The notes: a model not told the origin generated them from the sequence alone. A stretch of 64,000 bases of DNA from Hymenobacter psoromatis (GCF_020012125.1 NZ_JAIFAG010000001.1:4154001-4218000); one strand, 5' to 3'; counted from the stretch's first letter, positions 1 through 8,705 are shown. Numbers and translations are program-made.

Positions 1-309
1 CAGGGTGGCTCGCGGCGCTCGGAGGCCGGGGCCTACCTACTGGCCGACCCCGTGACCGTGGGTGCACTCTACCGCAACCTGAATAGCCCCAACCTGGGCA
101 CCCAGCACGTGGTGGCCGTGGTGGCGGGCATTGCGGTGGGCAGCCTGCGCGTCGGCTACAGCTACGACGTGGGCGTGAGCCAATTAGCCAGCGATTTGGG
201 CGGCGCGCATGAAATAACTTTAACGCTCCGTGCGTTTGACAAGCTGGAAAACGCTTTTCGCAGGTTGAAAAGACGGAATTATCCAAACGCCCCTTGTCCC
301 GACTTCTGA
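1..309 (+). CDS. PorP/SprF family type IX secretion membrane protein, C-terminal end
   Basis: The frame is open from the first base of the window and stops at TGA 307-309, so only about the last 102 residues are present. The end resembles PorP/SprF outer-membrane proteins: a barrel-like stretch with GYSYDVGVSQ, then GGAHEITLTLRAF, and a basic cysteine-containing tail. In Bacteroidota these proteins accompany the type IX secretion system and gliding machinery. The gldJ-like gene begins 70 bases downstream on the same strand, which supports the assignment and suggests co-transcription. The beta-barrel N-terminus lies outside the window, so the exact subfamily (PorP or SprF) cannot be decided. 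Confidence 0.7.
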   Translation, partial: QGGSRRSEAGAYLLADPVTVGALYRNLNSPNLGTQHVVAVVAGIAVGSLRVGYSYDVGVSQLASDLGGAHEITLTLRAFDKLENAFRRLKRRNYPNAPCPDF

Positions 310-379
310 TTATGCGTAATATTGCGAGTAAATTGTCCGACCTACATTTATTAACCCTCTAGGCACATTCTTTTTTATT

Positions 380-1648
380 ATGCGATTCACTAATTATTTG
401 AGCTTATTCGCCGCCAGCACCCTAGCGCTGGCCAGCTGTAGCAAAAACGGTACGCCCACGGCCACCAACCCCGGCAAAAAGTCGATGACTACGGGCATCG
501 CCTACAATACCGACGAGGGCATGAAGGTGTCGGATTACAAGAAAATCCCGACCGGGCCGGGCCTCGTCTACATTGAGGGCGGCCGCACGGTGCTGGGCTC
601 GCAGGAAGAGGACGTAACTAACAACCATGACAACATCGAGCGCACGGTAACCATCGCCTCGTTCTACATGGACGAAGCGGAAGTGGCCAACATTCACTGG
701 TTGGAATACCTACACTTTTTGCGCAAAGACTCGTCGGAGGAGAAGTATAAGGCCGCCCTGCCCGACACCACCGTGTGGGCCCGCGACCTGTCGTTCAACG
801 ACCCCTACGTGACGTACTACCTGCGCTACCCCGGCTTCCGCTACTTTCCGGTAGTAGGCGTGAACTGGCTGCAAGCCGATAGCTACTGCGCCTGGCGCAC
901 GGCCAAAGTGAACGAGAACCTGGCCAAAGGCGGCGGCGGCGAGAAGAAAAGCGGCGGCCTGTTTGGCAAGAAGAAAGACAAAGGCGCGACTGCCGCCACT
1001 GGGGCCGAAGGCGGCGGTGCCGGGGCTATGGCCAGCGGCAAGGGCGGCCCGTCCATCGAAAACGGCAATTCGCTACCCAACTACCGCCTGCCCACCGAGG
1101 CAGAGTGGGAATACGCCGCGCAGGCCCTCATTGGCACGCAGGAAGTAGGCAACGAAAACCAGGAAGAGAAGCGCATCTACCCTTGGGATGGCCGCTCGAC
1201 CCGCAACCCTTACGGCAGCAAGCAGGGCCAGTTTTTGGCTAACTTCAAGCGGGGCCGCGGCGACTACGCCGGCATCGCGGGCAGCCTGAACGACGGAGCC
1301 ATGATTACGGAGTATATCTACGCCTACCCCCCTAACGACTACGGCCTGTACAACATGGCCGGCAACGTGAACGAGTGGGTGCAGGACGTGTACCGCCCGC
1401 TTTCGTTCCAGGACGTGGAGGACCTCAACCCCTTCCGCCGCAATGGCGTGGGTGACGATGCCAAGAACTACGACAAAAAAGGCTACCAGAGCCTGATTGA
1501 TGACCACGTGCGGGTATACAAAGGCGGCTCGTGGCGCGATGTGGCTTACTACCTCTCGCCCGGCACCCGCCGCTTCCTGGCCGAGGATTCGGCGACCTCC
1601 ACCATTGGTTTCCGCTGCGCCATGATTAACGCCGGCTCAAACAAATAG
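380..1648 (+). CDS. gldJ: Gliding motility / type IX secretion lipoprotein GldJ
   Basis: A 422-residue lipoprotein with a signal peptide and lipobox LALASC (acylated Cys about residue 20). The rest is a formylglycine-generating-enzyme (sulfatase-modifying) fold, used here structurally. Signatures shared with GldJ rather than GldK are ALPDTTVW, a PVVGVNW segment, LANFKRGRGDY, AGSLNDGA, NMAGNVNEWV and VYRPLSFQDVED. GldJ is an outer-membrane lipoprotein needed for gliding and for stability of the type IX apparatus. Residues about 182-222 form a Gly/Lys/Ala-rich low-complexity insert that interrupts the domain and is probably a surface loop. The gene follows the PorP/SprF gene closely; gldKLMN are not in the window. 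A strong hairpin lies downstream. Confidence 0.85.
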   Translation: MRFTNYLSLFAASTLALASCSKNGTPTATNPGKKSMTTGIAYNTDEGMKVSDYKKIPTGPGLVYIEGGRTVLGSQEEDVTNNHDNIERTVTIASFYMDEAEVANIHWLEYLHFLRKDSSEEKYKAALPDTTVWARDLSFNDPYVTYYLRYPGFRYFPVVGVNWLQADSYCAWRTAKVNENLAKGGGGEKKSGGLFGKKKDKGATAATGAEGGGAGAMASGKGGPSIENGNSLPNYRLPTEAEWEYAAQALIGTQEVGNENQEEKRIYPWDGRSTRNPYGSKQGQFLANFKRGRGDYAGIAGSLNDGAMITEYIYAYPPNDYGLYNMAGNVNEWVQDVYRPLSFQDVEDLNPFRRNGVGDDAKNYDKKGYQSLIDDHVRVYKGGSWRDVAYYLSPGTRRFLAEDSATSTIGFRCAMINAGSNK

Positions 1649-1649
1649 A

Positions 1650-1887
1650 CCGCAGATTCAACCTGATTTAGTGGATTGAACAAATTTTTTTGCAAAGCAA
1701 AAAGGCTACCCACCAGGGTAGCCTTTTTGCTTTTTGGCTCTGCTGGTTGCAACTCGCAAATCGACTCATAGTAGCGTTGACTAGCGCGGCAATGAGCAGC
1801 CTACGCTCCCCCACCCCTGCGTAGCCAGCCGCGAAGCGGCGTATCTGTGAAATCCGTTTGAATCTGCGGTTCAGTTTGAATCTGCGG
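1650..1887. repeat. Dispersed 12-mer CCGCAGATTCAA, three copies
   Basis: CCGCAGATTCAA occurs at 1650-1661 and its reverse complement at 1858-1869 and 1876-1887. The copies flank the gap between gldJ and comF in inverted orientation. The last copy runs into the comF 3' end, so it encodes the last residues of ComF. The spacing is too large for a simple terminator. The role is unknown; it looks like a small repetitive element. Confidence 0.4.
1697..1730. terminator. Hairpin terminator after gldJ
   Basis: A perfect 15-bp stem (1697-1711 with 1716-1730) with an ACCA loop, A-rich on one side and T-rich on the other, so it could end transcripts from either strand. It lies about 50 bases after the gldJ stop, between convergent gldJ and comF. 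Confidence 0.8.
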
Positions 1888-2581
1888 CCGCGATGGTGGC
1901 GATGCTCACGGCGGCCGCGCCGGCGGCCAGCAGCACGGCGGCGCAGGCTTCGAGGGTGGCCCCGGTCGTGAGCACGTCATCGACTAGTAGCACGTGGCGG
2001 CCGGCGATGGCGGCGGGCTCGGCTACCTCGAAGACCGTGGCTACGTTTTGCCAGCGCTCGGCGCGGCCCTTGCGGGTTTGGGAGGCGGTGTGCTCGGTAC
2101 GGCGCAGGGCGTGCGGGGCGCTGGGGCAGGGTAGGGCGGCGGCCAGGCCGGTGGCGAAGGCTTCGGCCTGGTTGTAGCCGCGGCGCGCCAGCTTGCGCCG
2201 GTGCAGCGGCACGGGCACGATGAGGCCAAACTCAGCGCTCATTCCCGCCGCGGCCAGCTCGGCTCCGTAGAGCTGTCCCAGGGCCCGCCCTACCCCCGCC
2301 TGGCCCTGATACTTGAGCTGGTGCAGCAGCTGCTGCACCCGGCCGTGGCGCAAAAAGCGCAGGTAGCTGAGCGTGTGGCGCACCGGTAGCTTACCCCAGA
2401 AGCGGCGGGCCAGCGGGTTCTGGGCTGAGGGCAGCAGGTGGTAGCCGGTGTAGGGCAGCTCGGCGCGGCAGCCGGTGCACAGGTGCTGCTCGCCCGCCAC
2501 CAGGGGCTCGCGGCAGGCCAGGCAGGACTTCGGGAAAAATAAGGCCGCAAAATCGGCCAGTAGCGGGCGTAGCATAAGCAA
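1871..2581 (-). CDS. comF: ComF family phosphoribosyltransferase-like protein
   Basis: 236 residues. The N-terminus carries a four-cysteine zinc-ribbon-like segment (CLAC then CTGC, about residues 20-40). The C-terminal half is a type I phosphoribosyltransferase domain with the PRPP-binding motif LLVDDVLTTGATL near residue 200. ComF homologues take part in DNA uptake for natural transformation in several bacteria; a role here is inferred from family only, and no other competence gene is in the window. The gene stands alone, convergent with gldJ. A second ATG two codons in (2575) is equally possible. The last codons overlap a dispersed 12-mer repeat. Confidence 0.8.
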   Translation of the reverse strand: MLMLRPLLADFAALFFPKSCLACREPLVAGEQHLCTGCRAELPYTGYHLLPSAQNPLARRFWGKLPVRHTLSYLRFLRHGRVQQLLHQLKYQGQAGVGRALGQLYGAELAAAGMSAEFGLIVPVPLHRRKLARRGYNQAEAFATGLAAALPCPSAPHALRRTEHTASQTRKGRAERWQNVATVFEVAEPAAIAGRHVLLVDDVLTTGATLEACAAVLLAAGAAAVSIATIAAADSN

Positions 2582-2817
2582 GGGGGTGGGCGGATGAGCA
2601 GGCTGGGGCCGGGCGGCCGAACTTATCCCCGCTCAAAGCCCGTTCTTTGTGCCTGCTTTCAGTGAAGTAGCATTCGCATTTTCACAAACATACCGCTATT
2701 TTGAAGAGTAGCGTGGGCGTTAGAAGTTCGTGCGCAGTGGCATTGAACAACGTTCCCAAGCGCAGACTCGCAGTACCCACGCTATTTCTTAACTCCCCAT
2801 TCCCCTACCCCCTTTCC

Positions 2818-3216
2818 GTGTCGCTTACTACTGATTTTAACGACTACCGCCAGCGGATGAACGAGCGCGTGCTGGCCTACGACAACAAGGTTATCAAGCG
2901 CTTTTTCAACCTTGATACCAATGCCTACCAGGCGGGCGCAGTGCCCGTGAAAGTGAAAGAGATGCTGGGCCTGGCCTGCTCACTGGTGCTGCGCTGCGAC
3001 GACTGCGTGAAGTACCACCTCGGCAAATGCCACGAAGAAGGCCTGAGCGACGAGGAAGTGTTCGAGGTGTTTTCTATTGCCAATCTTATTGGGGGTAGCA
3101 TCGTGATTCCACATTTCCGCCGCGCCGTGGAGTACTGGGAAGTACTGCGCGCCGAAGCCGCACTGGCGGGTCCGAACGGGCCAGCCGCCGCTAGCCACCC
3201 GCCTCATGTCCACTAG
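2818..3216 (+). CDS. Carboxymuconolactone decarboxylase family protein (AhpD-like)
   Basis: About 132 residues from the GTG at 2818, the start most consistent with family length (usually 110-130). The frame extends upstream to 2701, but that part looks non-coding. The core contains VKVKEMLGLACSLVLR followed by CDDC and a histidine three residues later (CxxCxxxH), the redox/peroxidase-type motif of AhpD-like proteins. That suggests a thiol-dependent peroxidase or reductase activity, substrate unknown. The 3' end overlaps the next gene by 11 bases, so the two are probably translationally coupled. A CCTACCCC octamer lies 7 bases before the start. Confidence 0.75.
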   Translation: MSLTTDFNDYRQRMNERVLAYDNKVIKRFFNLDTNAYQAGAVPVKVKEMLGLACSLVLRCDDCVKYHLGKCHEEGLSDEEVFEVFSIANLIGGSIVIPHFRRAVEYWEVLRAEAALAGPNGPAAASHPPHVH

Positions 3217-3580
3217 CCCTACCCCCCCCGCCGGGGCCAGCGAGAGCGAGGCCGAGTTCAACGAGCGCTGGGAAACGCTGCTGGCGGCTATGCAGGTGCG
3301 GTTCGACCGGCGGCCCGACCTCAACGCGCTGCTGCTGCTCATTGGCGTGCAGGAGCTGGGGCAGGGCGTGGCGGCCTTCACCAAAGAGCAGAAGCAGGAC
3401 CTGATGCACATCGCTACGTGCAAGCTCTTCAGCCTCAGCGGCCACTACGCTCTGGAGCGCATGGACGACGAAGGCTGGCCCCACTACCAGCTCCTTACGC
3501 CCGTGCCCTTCGCCAACCTCAAGGAGCAGGAGCGCATGCTGAAATGGCACATCCTGGAATACTTTGATGAGTTAGATTAA
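3206..3580 (+). CDS. Conserved hypothetical protein downstream of the AhpD-like gene
   Basis: 124 residues, cytoplasmic and mostly helical, with no signal peptide or membrane segment. After a Pro/Ser-rich start the protein is acidic-helical, with segments DLNALLLLIGVQELGQG and CKLFSLSGHYALERM. I do not recognise a named domain; similar short proteins seem to be conserved in Bacteroidota. The start overlaps the end of the carboxymuconolactone decarboxylase-like gene, and the stop is 19 bases before the exonuclease III start, so the three genes probably form one operon. Confidence 0.65.
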   Translation: MSTSPTPPAGASESEAEFNERWETLLAAMQVRFDRRPDLNALLLLIGVQELGQGVAAFTKEQKQDLMHIATCKLFSLSGHYALERMDDEGWPHYQLLTPVPFANLKEQERMLKWHILEYFDELD

Positions 3581-3599
3581 TTGGTGGTTGTCGACCCAC

Positions 3600-4370
3600 A
3601 TGAAAATTGTTTCCTATAACCTGAACGGCTTGCGCTCGGCGCTTAGCAAGGGGCTGCTTGACTGGGTAGCCGCCACCGCGCCCGATGTGCTATGCGTGCA
3701 GGAAATAAAAGCCGGTACTACCCCTCTCGACGTGAGCGGCCTGGCGGCGCTGGGCTACCGCGCCTACCTGCACCCGGCCCGCAAGCCGGGCTACAGCGGC
3801 GTGGCCACGTTCAGCCGCCGCGAGCCCACAGCCGTGGTGGTGGGCTGCGGCGAGCCGCTGTATGATGAGGAGGGGCGGGTACTGCGGTTGGATTTTGACG
3901 ACGTATCGGTGCTCAATACCTACATGCCCTCGGGCACGAGCGGACCGGCGCGGCAGGCATTCAAAGTGGCGTGGCTGCACTGGTTTCGAGCCTACGTGGC
4001 GGGGCTGCGCCAGGATGCGGCCGTGCCGCCGCTCATCATCGGGGGCGATTATAATTGCTGCCAGACGGCCCTCGACCTGCACAACCCCAAGGCCAACCAG
4101 CAGAGCCCCGGCTTCACACCCGAGGAGCGTCAGTGGTTCCGGGACCTGCTGGCCGATGGCTGGCTCGACTCGTTTCGGCAGCTGCACTCTGATGCGCCGG
4201 GCCACTACTCGTGGTGGAGCTACCGGGCTGGCTCACGCGCCCGCAACGTGGGCTGGCGCCTCGACCACCTGCTACTCGACCAAGCCCTGCTACCCCGCCT
4301 GCGCGGGGCCGGCCTTTGGCCCGATGCTGTGCACTCGGACCACTGCCCGGCGTGGGTGGTCATGGAGTAA
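3600..4370 (+). CDS. xth: Exodeoxyribonuclease III (AP endonuclease)
   Basis: 256 residues from ATG 3600; an in-frame TTG 12 bases upstream is less likely. All exonuclease III / AP endonuclease landmarks are present: YNLNGLRSA at the N-terminus, CVQEIKA (metal-binding Glu), GYSGVATF, YMPSG, GGDYN (catalytic Asp and Asn), WRLDHLL and the terminal SDHCP (catalytic Asp-His). The enzyme incises at abasic sites and trims 3' blocked ends in base excision repair. It is the last gene of a probable three-gene operon and is followed at once by a long inverted repeat. Confidence 0.92.
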   Translation: MKIVSYNLNGLRSALSKGLLDWVAATAPDVLCVQEIKAGTTPLDVSGLAALGYRAYLHPARKPGYSGVATFSRREPTAVVVGCGEPLYDEEGRVLRLDFDDVSVLNTYMPSGTSGPARQAFKVAWLHWFRAYVAGLRQDAAVPPLIIGGDYNCCQTALDLHNPKANQQSPGFTPEERQWFRDLLADGWLDSFRQLHSDAPGHYSWWSYRAGSRARNVGWRLDHLLLDQALLPRLRGAGLWPDAVHSDHCPAWVVME

Positions 4371-4374
4371 ATGG

Positions 4375-4481
4375 GTAAAACGTCCTGCTGACGAAGGAAG
4401 CATCTCGCCCGCGTAACTAACCCCAAACGGCAGGATTACTTACGCGGGCGAGATACTTCCTTCGTCAGCAGGACGTTTTAC
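4375..4481. repeat. Long inverted repeat between xth and the secreted-protein gene
   Basis: Arms 4375-4416 and 4440-4481 are complementary over 42 bases with one mismatch, around a 23-base spacer. The right arm overlaps the last four bases of the convergent gene. The arm shares a core with the repeat at 15864-15967 (TGCTGA, then GAAGCATCTCGC), so both belong to one dispersed palindromic family. It probably also acts as a bidirectional terminator. Confidence 0.85.
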
Positions 4482-6670
4482 TCAATGACCAAGCGCTGCG
4501 ACGATACGGCGTGGCCGGTACCATCGCGGAGCACGACGTGGTAGAGGCCCGCTTCCAACCCAGCGGTGCGGATGGTGGGGGCGGCCGCGTCGGCGTCGCC
4601 TATCACTTTGCTGCTAAGTAATTGACCCAGTCCTGAATAGAGATTCACCGAATAGCCAGCTACCGAGGCGGCGCTCGTGCCAAGCGTTACCAGCTGGGCA
4701 GCGGCCGGGGCCGGGTTGGGGTAGAGGCTGAAGCCAGCCACTGCGGGGCCGGCGGCCAGCACAGCCACGGGCGAGAGGGTAGCGCGGCCATCGGTATCGA
4801 CTTGGCGTAAGCGGTAGTAGAGCAGGCCAGCTTGGGTGGCGGCATCCGCGTCGCGCAGGGTGTAGGCGTGCCGCGAGTTGCTGGTGCCGCCGGCTGCTAC
4901 CTGCCCGATAGCCACGAAGCCCTCACCCGGCTGGGCCGAGCGCTCGACCGTGAAGCTGCTGCTATTCAGCTCAGTAGCAGTAGCCCAGCTGATTTCGGCC
5001 CCGGCCTCGCCGGGCAGCCGGCGCACGCCGAAGCTGATGAGCGTCACGGGCAGCGGGCCGGTGGGCGGGATGATGCTCAGCGCGCCGTTGGAGCTGTCAG
5101 TAAAGGCATAGTACACATCGGTATTGCTCACGGCCGTAGCTAGGCCTGAGATGCGAATGCCCACTTTTGAGAAGTTTTTGGTTGTGTTGAAGCTGATGGT
5201 CTGGCGGCCATCGGGTAGCAGGTTCACTTTGAGCAGCGACGAGCCGGAGGCCGTTTCGAGCACGTTGCCGTCTTTGTCGTAGGTCACCAGGGTCATGCGG
5301 CTCAAGGCAGCTACGTCGAGCAGGCTGCTACCACCGATTATCATACCCGCCCGGTTGCCGGCCTGGCCCACCTGTTTGCCAGCCTGGCCGGCACTATCCA
5401 AGTCCAGGATTAGGCCCTCCCAGTTGGCCACGCCAACGCCCACATTAATAGTAGCCGCCGAGTTGGGGTTGCCCGCGCCGTTGGCGGGGGTAGTTACGCC
5501 GCAGGCCACGCACAGCAGGCCGCTTGCCTGCGTCGCGTAGTGTTGCTGCCCATCAGTGAAGCCCGACGAAATTACCTGTTGCGGCGTGGTCGAGGCCACA
5601 CCTACCCCATAATAAAGCTGTAGGTTGTCAAGGGCCGCCGCCACGTCGGTGCGCTCAATCGACACGGCATCGAAGGGCATGGTGGCCTGGAAGCTTACCA
5701 GCGACTTGCTGTCGGGCAGCACGCTCAGGCCCAGCAGCGACGCCCCGGAGGCTGTTTCCTGAAGCACACCATTCTTGTAGGTGCGCAGCGTGAGGCCGCC
5801 CAGCACGCTGGCATCCAGCAGCGTATTGTTTTGGCCAATCACGAAGCCGGCCTTATAAGTACCGGGGGCGGTGCCCGTTAGCGCCACTTGCAGCTGCGGG
5901 TTGCAACCCACCGACAGCAGGCTGCCGAAGGTCGCGTAGTTGGTCCGGCTGCTATCTACCGCGTTACCGGGGTTGCTTACTTTACCGGCGCAGTTCCCAG
6001 TCACGCTGTACTGGCCGGGCGTAGTTGTAGTGGAGTTCGAGGTGAGGCCCGTTACCTGCGTTCCCAGGTTCTGGCCCACGCCGTAGGCATAATACACGCT
6101 CAGGTTGGTGCCTAGGTTAGCCACCGAACTAAATTCAATCTCTACCTGGTCAAAATCGGCCGTTGAAATAAATTCCAGCTGCGTGGGGTCGCCCCGGCCC
6201 GCCAGCAGTTGCGCCTGGGCCACGCTACCCTGCACCACGCGCTGTTCCTGCGGCTGGGTGGGGGTAGGGCCGGTGCTGAGGTAAGTACGTAGCGTGATAG
6301 TACCCAGCGTATTCAGACCGAGCGACGCGCTGTTGGCCGATACCAGCACGCCGGCCCGGTAGCCGGCCAGGGCCGTGCCGTTGAGCTGGTAGCGCAGCCG
6401 TGCCGTACCCGCCAGGGGCAGGCTTATGGTGGCCGTAATGTTGGCACCCCCGGTGGGGGCCGTTACGGCCAGCTGAATTTTACCCGTGCATAAGCCGAGC
6501 GGGCAGTTATTTTTAAGGTCCGCCTGCGTAGGATTCCCGGTAGAATAATATGCTGCCCCGCGTGCGCTGGCGGCCATAAACAGGAGACTCAGCAGCAAGG
6601 CTACTACGCCAGCGTTTTTAAAGCTACTCCGCAGGGCGGAAGAGTATTTAATTTTTCCAAGAACTAGCAT
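4478..6670 (-). CDS. Secreted repeat protein with type IX sorting domain
   Basis: 730 residues. A hydrophobic signal segment near residues 20-38 ends in ARGAAYY. The body holds about three diverged repeats of 160-190 residues, each with a TLRTY or TLVTY strand, a phrase like ETASG-SLL, a strand describing a residual effect, and an end like YYAYGVG, LYYGVGV or VYYAFTD. A Gly-Thr-rich region follows, then a fibronectin-like PLPVTLISFGV module and a C-terminal Por-type sorting domain (SLYPNPA, then GLYHVVLRDG). Such cargo is exported by the type IX system and released or anchored at the cell surface. I recognise no enzymatic motif; an adhesin or surface-layer role is inference. Confidence 0.8.
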   Translation of the reverse strand: MLVLGKIKYSSALRSSFKNAGVVALLLSLLFMAASARGAAYYSTGNPTQADLKNNCPLGLCTGKIQLAVTAPTGGANITATISLPLAGTARLRYQLNGTALAGYRAGVLVSANSASLGLNTLGTITLRTYLSTGPTPTQPQEQRVVQGSVAQAQLLAGRGDPTQLEFISTADFDQVEIEFSSVANLGTNLSVYYAYGVGQNLGTQVTGLTSNSTTTTPGQYSVTGNCAGKVSNPGNAVDSSRTNYATFGSLLSVGCNPQLQVALTGTAPGTYKAGFVIGQNNTLLDASVLGGLTLRTYKNGVLQETASGASLLGLSVLPDSKSLVSFQATMPFDAVSIERTDVAAALDNLQLYYGVGVASTTPQQVISSGFTDGQQHYATQASGLLCVACGVTTPANGAGNPNSAATINVGVGVANWEGLILDLDSAGQAGKQVGQAGNRAGMIIGGSSLLDVAALSRMTLVTYDKDGNVLETASGSSLLKVNLLPDGRQTISFNTTKNFSKVGIRISGLATAVSNTDVYYAFTDSSNGALSIIPPTGPLPVTLISFGVRRLPGEAGAEISWATATELNSSSFTVERSAQPGEGFVAIGQVAAGGTSNSRHAYTLRDADAATQAGLLYYRLRQVDTDGRATLSPVAVLAAGPAVAGFSLYPNPAPAAAQLVTLGTSAASVAGYSVNLYSGLGQLLSSKVIGDADAAAPTIRTAGLEAGLYHVVLRDGTGHAVSSQRLVIE

Positions 6671-6986
6671 AATACTGATGGCTAAAGATTGAGCGTGCTT
6701 CTATTAACTCAATCAATCGGCCATTTTTTTATCTTCTTGATTATCAATAATATTTTATAAATTATTATTTCATATTTTCTCTCAAAACAGCATAATTTTC
6801 TACTTACAGGACGAATCCGCACGAACTTTGCCTCTCGTATTTAGGGTAAGCATAAATTTTATCCAGGAATTTTACACAATCACTAATTAGATGTTTTTCC
6901 TCTTTTTATAATTTTTCTAATAAAAACTTGCTTATTAAGCATTCTATAGCCGAGCTTATATTTTCCCTTCTTCCTCCTACCCCCCC
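6671..6986. other. AT-rich intergenic region between divergent genes
   Basis: About 315 bases with no gene, much richer in A and T than its surroundings (especially 6721-6965). It separates the secreted repeat protein (minus strand) from the sigma-54 activator gene (plus strand), so it should hold both promoters. I see no convincing paired boxes, riboswitch or tRNA. Confidence 0.5.
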
Positions 6987-8384
6987 GTGGTGACAACTTC
7001 TACTTATTATCATATTTGGCTTATCGCGCCGGACAGCCACTATATCACACGGCTGTGCCACCGGCTTAGTCTCAACCCTGACTACCAAGTGCGGCGCTTC
7101 TCGACGGTGGCGCAGGCGCTGGCCCACCGCCCGGCCGCCACGGCAGCTCCCAACGCGCTCATTCTGGACAGCGATGGGCCCGAGGGCCTGCCCCGGCGCA
7201 TTGTGCGCAAGCTGCACGAGCGCCTGCCCGCCGCCCGCTGCTACGTGCTGGCCAGCGAGCCCAACCTGGAAGCCGAAGGCGAGCTGCTGGAACTGGGCAT
7301 CAGCGCCTACCTGGCCAAAGACACCAACAGCCCCGAGTTGCTCTGGAAAGCGCTGGCGCAGGCCCGGCAGCAACCAGCCCCAGTCCCTACCCCCCCGGCA
7401 GCGCCCCAGGCCCCGGCCGGGCTGCTACTAGGCAAGCACGCCAGTATGCAGCAGGTGCGCGAGCTAATTGCCAAGGCCGCCCGCACCACCATTACGGTGT
7501 CGGTGACCGGCGAAACGGGTACTGGCAAGGAGTTGGTGGCGCAGGCCATTCATGCCGAGTCGGCGCGGGCGCGGCAGCCGTTCGTGGCTATTAACATGGC
7601 GGCCATCCCGCGCGAGCTGCTGGAAAGTGAGTTGTTTGGCCACGAAAAGGGAGCCTTTACGGGCGCGACGGCCCGGCGCGTGGGACACTTTGAGGAAGCC
7701 AACGGCGGCACGCTGTTTCTAGACGAGATTGCCGACCTAGAGCTGGTGCTGCAAGCCAAGCTGCTGCGCGTGCTGCAAGAGCGGGCCGTAACGCGCGTGG
7801 GCGGCAGCCAGCCCGTGCCCTTCGACGTGCGCCTGGTGGTGGCGACGCACCGCGACCTGGCCGCCGAGGTGCGGGCCGGCCGCTTCCGCGAAGACCTGTA
7901 TTACCGCTTGCTGGGCCTGCCCATCGAGCTGCCCCCGCTGCGCCACCGGGGCTGCGACGTGCTGCTGCTGGCCGACACCTTCGTGCGCGACTTCTGTCAG
8001 CTCAACCAGCTGCCGCCGCGCGCCTTCAGCCCCGAGGCTCGCAAGCGCCTGGCCGGCTACTCGTTTCCGGGCAATGTGCGCGAGTTGAAAGCGATGGTAG
8101 AGCTGGCCGCCGTGCTGGCCGACGGCGAGCAGATAGAAGCCACCGACATTGCGCTGCGCATGGCCCCGACCGCGCCCGAGCCGCTGACCACCAGGGCCAC
8201 GTCAGCGACGGCGGTCACAGCGCTGGTTTTTCCGTCGCTACGCGAGCAAACGCTGGCCATTATGCAAGCCAGCCTCACGGCGGCGAACGGCGACGTGGTG
8301 GCCGCCGCCAACCGCCTGCGGGTGGGCCGCTCCACGCTCTACCGGCTGGTGCAGAGCGGACACTTGCAACTGCCCGCCGCCTAA
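6987..8384 (+). CDS. Sigma-54-dependent response regulator (NtrC type)
   Basis: 465 residues from GTG 6987. A receiver-like domain (about 1-125) is followed by a Pro-rich linker, an AAA+ sigma-54 activation domain (about 150-375) and a Fis-type helix-turn-helix (about 420-465). The AAA+ part has Walker A GETGTGKE, the GAFTGA loop that contacts sigma-54, Walker B GGTLFLDEI, and an arginine-finger region (FREDLYYRL). The receiver keeps the candidate phospho-Asp (LILDSD) and the Lys (AKDT), but the usual N-terminal acidic pair is reduced to one Asp (APDS), so phosphorylation control may be altered. No histidine kinase lies nearby. RpoN itself is encoded at 37.4 kb. Confidence 0.88.
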   Translation: MVTTSTYYHIWLIAPDSHYITRLCHRLSLNPDYQVRRFSTVAQALAHRPAATAAPNALILDSDGPEGLPRRIVRKLHERLPAARCYVLASEPNLEAEGELLELGISAYLAKDTNSPELLWKALAQARQQPAPVPTPPAAPQAPAGLLLGKHASMQQVRELIAKAARTTITVSVTGETGTGKELVAQAIHAESARARQPFVAINMAAIPRELLESELFGHEKGAFTGATARRVGHFEEANGGTLFLDEIADLELVLQAKLLRVLQERAVTRVGGSQPVPFDVRLVVATHRDLAAEVRAGRFREDLYYRLLGLPIELPPLRHRGCDVLLLADTFVRDFCQLNQLPPRAFSPEARKRLAGYSFPGNVRELKAMVELAAVLADGEQIEATDIALRMAPTAPEPLTTRATSATAVTALVFPSLREQTLAIMQASLTAANGDVVAAANRLRVGRSTLYRLVQSGHLQLPAA

Positions 8385-8500
8385 CCCGCTAAAATGCCCG
8401 AATTTTACTGTAACCCTACCCCCTTCCCAACGGTTAAATGCCCGATGGCGGCTCGCAGCCGAGCCGCCCGGTTCTTTCCTATCTTCTAGTCCTTACGTTT

Positions 8501-8605
8501 ATGTGGTACGTATTTTTTGCCCTGATTCTGGCCACGGCTCTGCTTGCCCTCGACACCGCCCGCAAAGTGCGCGAAATGGTTAGCCCATCGCCCGTACGCG
8601 CCTAG
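8501..8605 (+). CDS. Small putative single-pass membrane protein
   Basis: A 34-residue frame from ATG 8501 to TAG 8603, too short for standard gene finding. It starts MWYVFFALILATALL, a clear hydrophobic helix, then becomes basic and Pro/Ser-rich. It lies 116 bases after the sigma-54 activator and just before a strong terminator, which would fit a small monocistronic gene. There is no recognised family; it could be a chance frame. Confidence 0.4.
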   Translation: MWYVFFALILATALLALDTARKVREMVSPSPVRA

Positions 8606-8631
8606 TTGCTCAGTGGCCCGTCGCGAAAGCG

Positions 8632-8679
8632 ACCCGCCAACAAAAAAGCAGCCTCGCGGCTGCTTTTTTGTTGGCGGGT
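8632..8679. terminator. 22-bp hairpin terminator
   Basis: Perfect stem 8632-8653 / 8658-8679 with a TCGC loop and six-base A and T runs inside the stem. It sits between the plus-strand small gene and the minus-strand type IX cargo and could serve both. Confidence 0.85.
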
Positions 8680-8705
8680 GCTGGCCGTTCGGCCCGGCGC
8701 TCATT

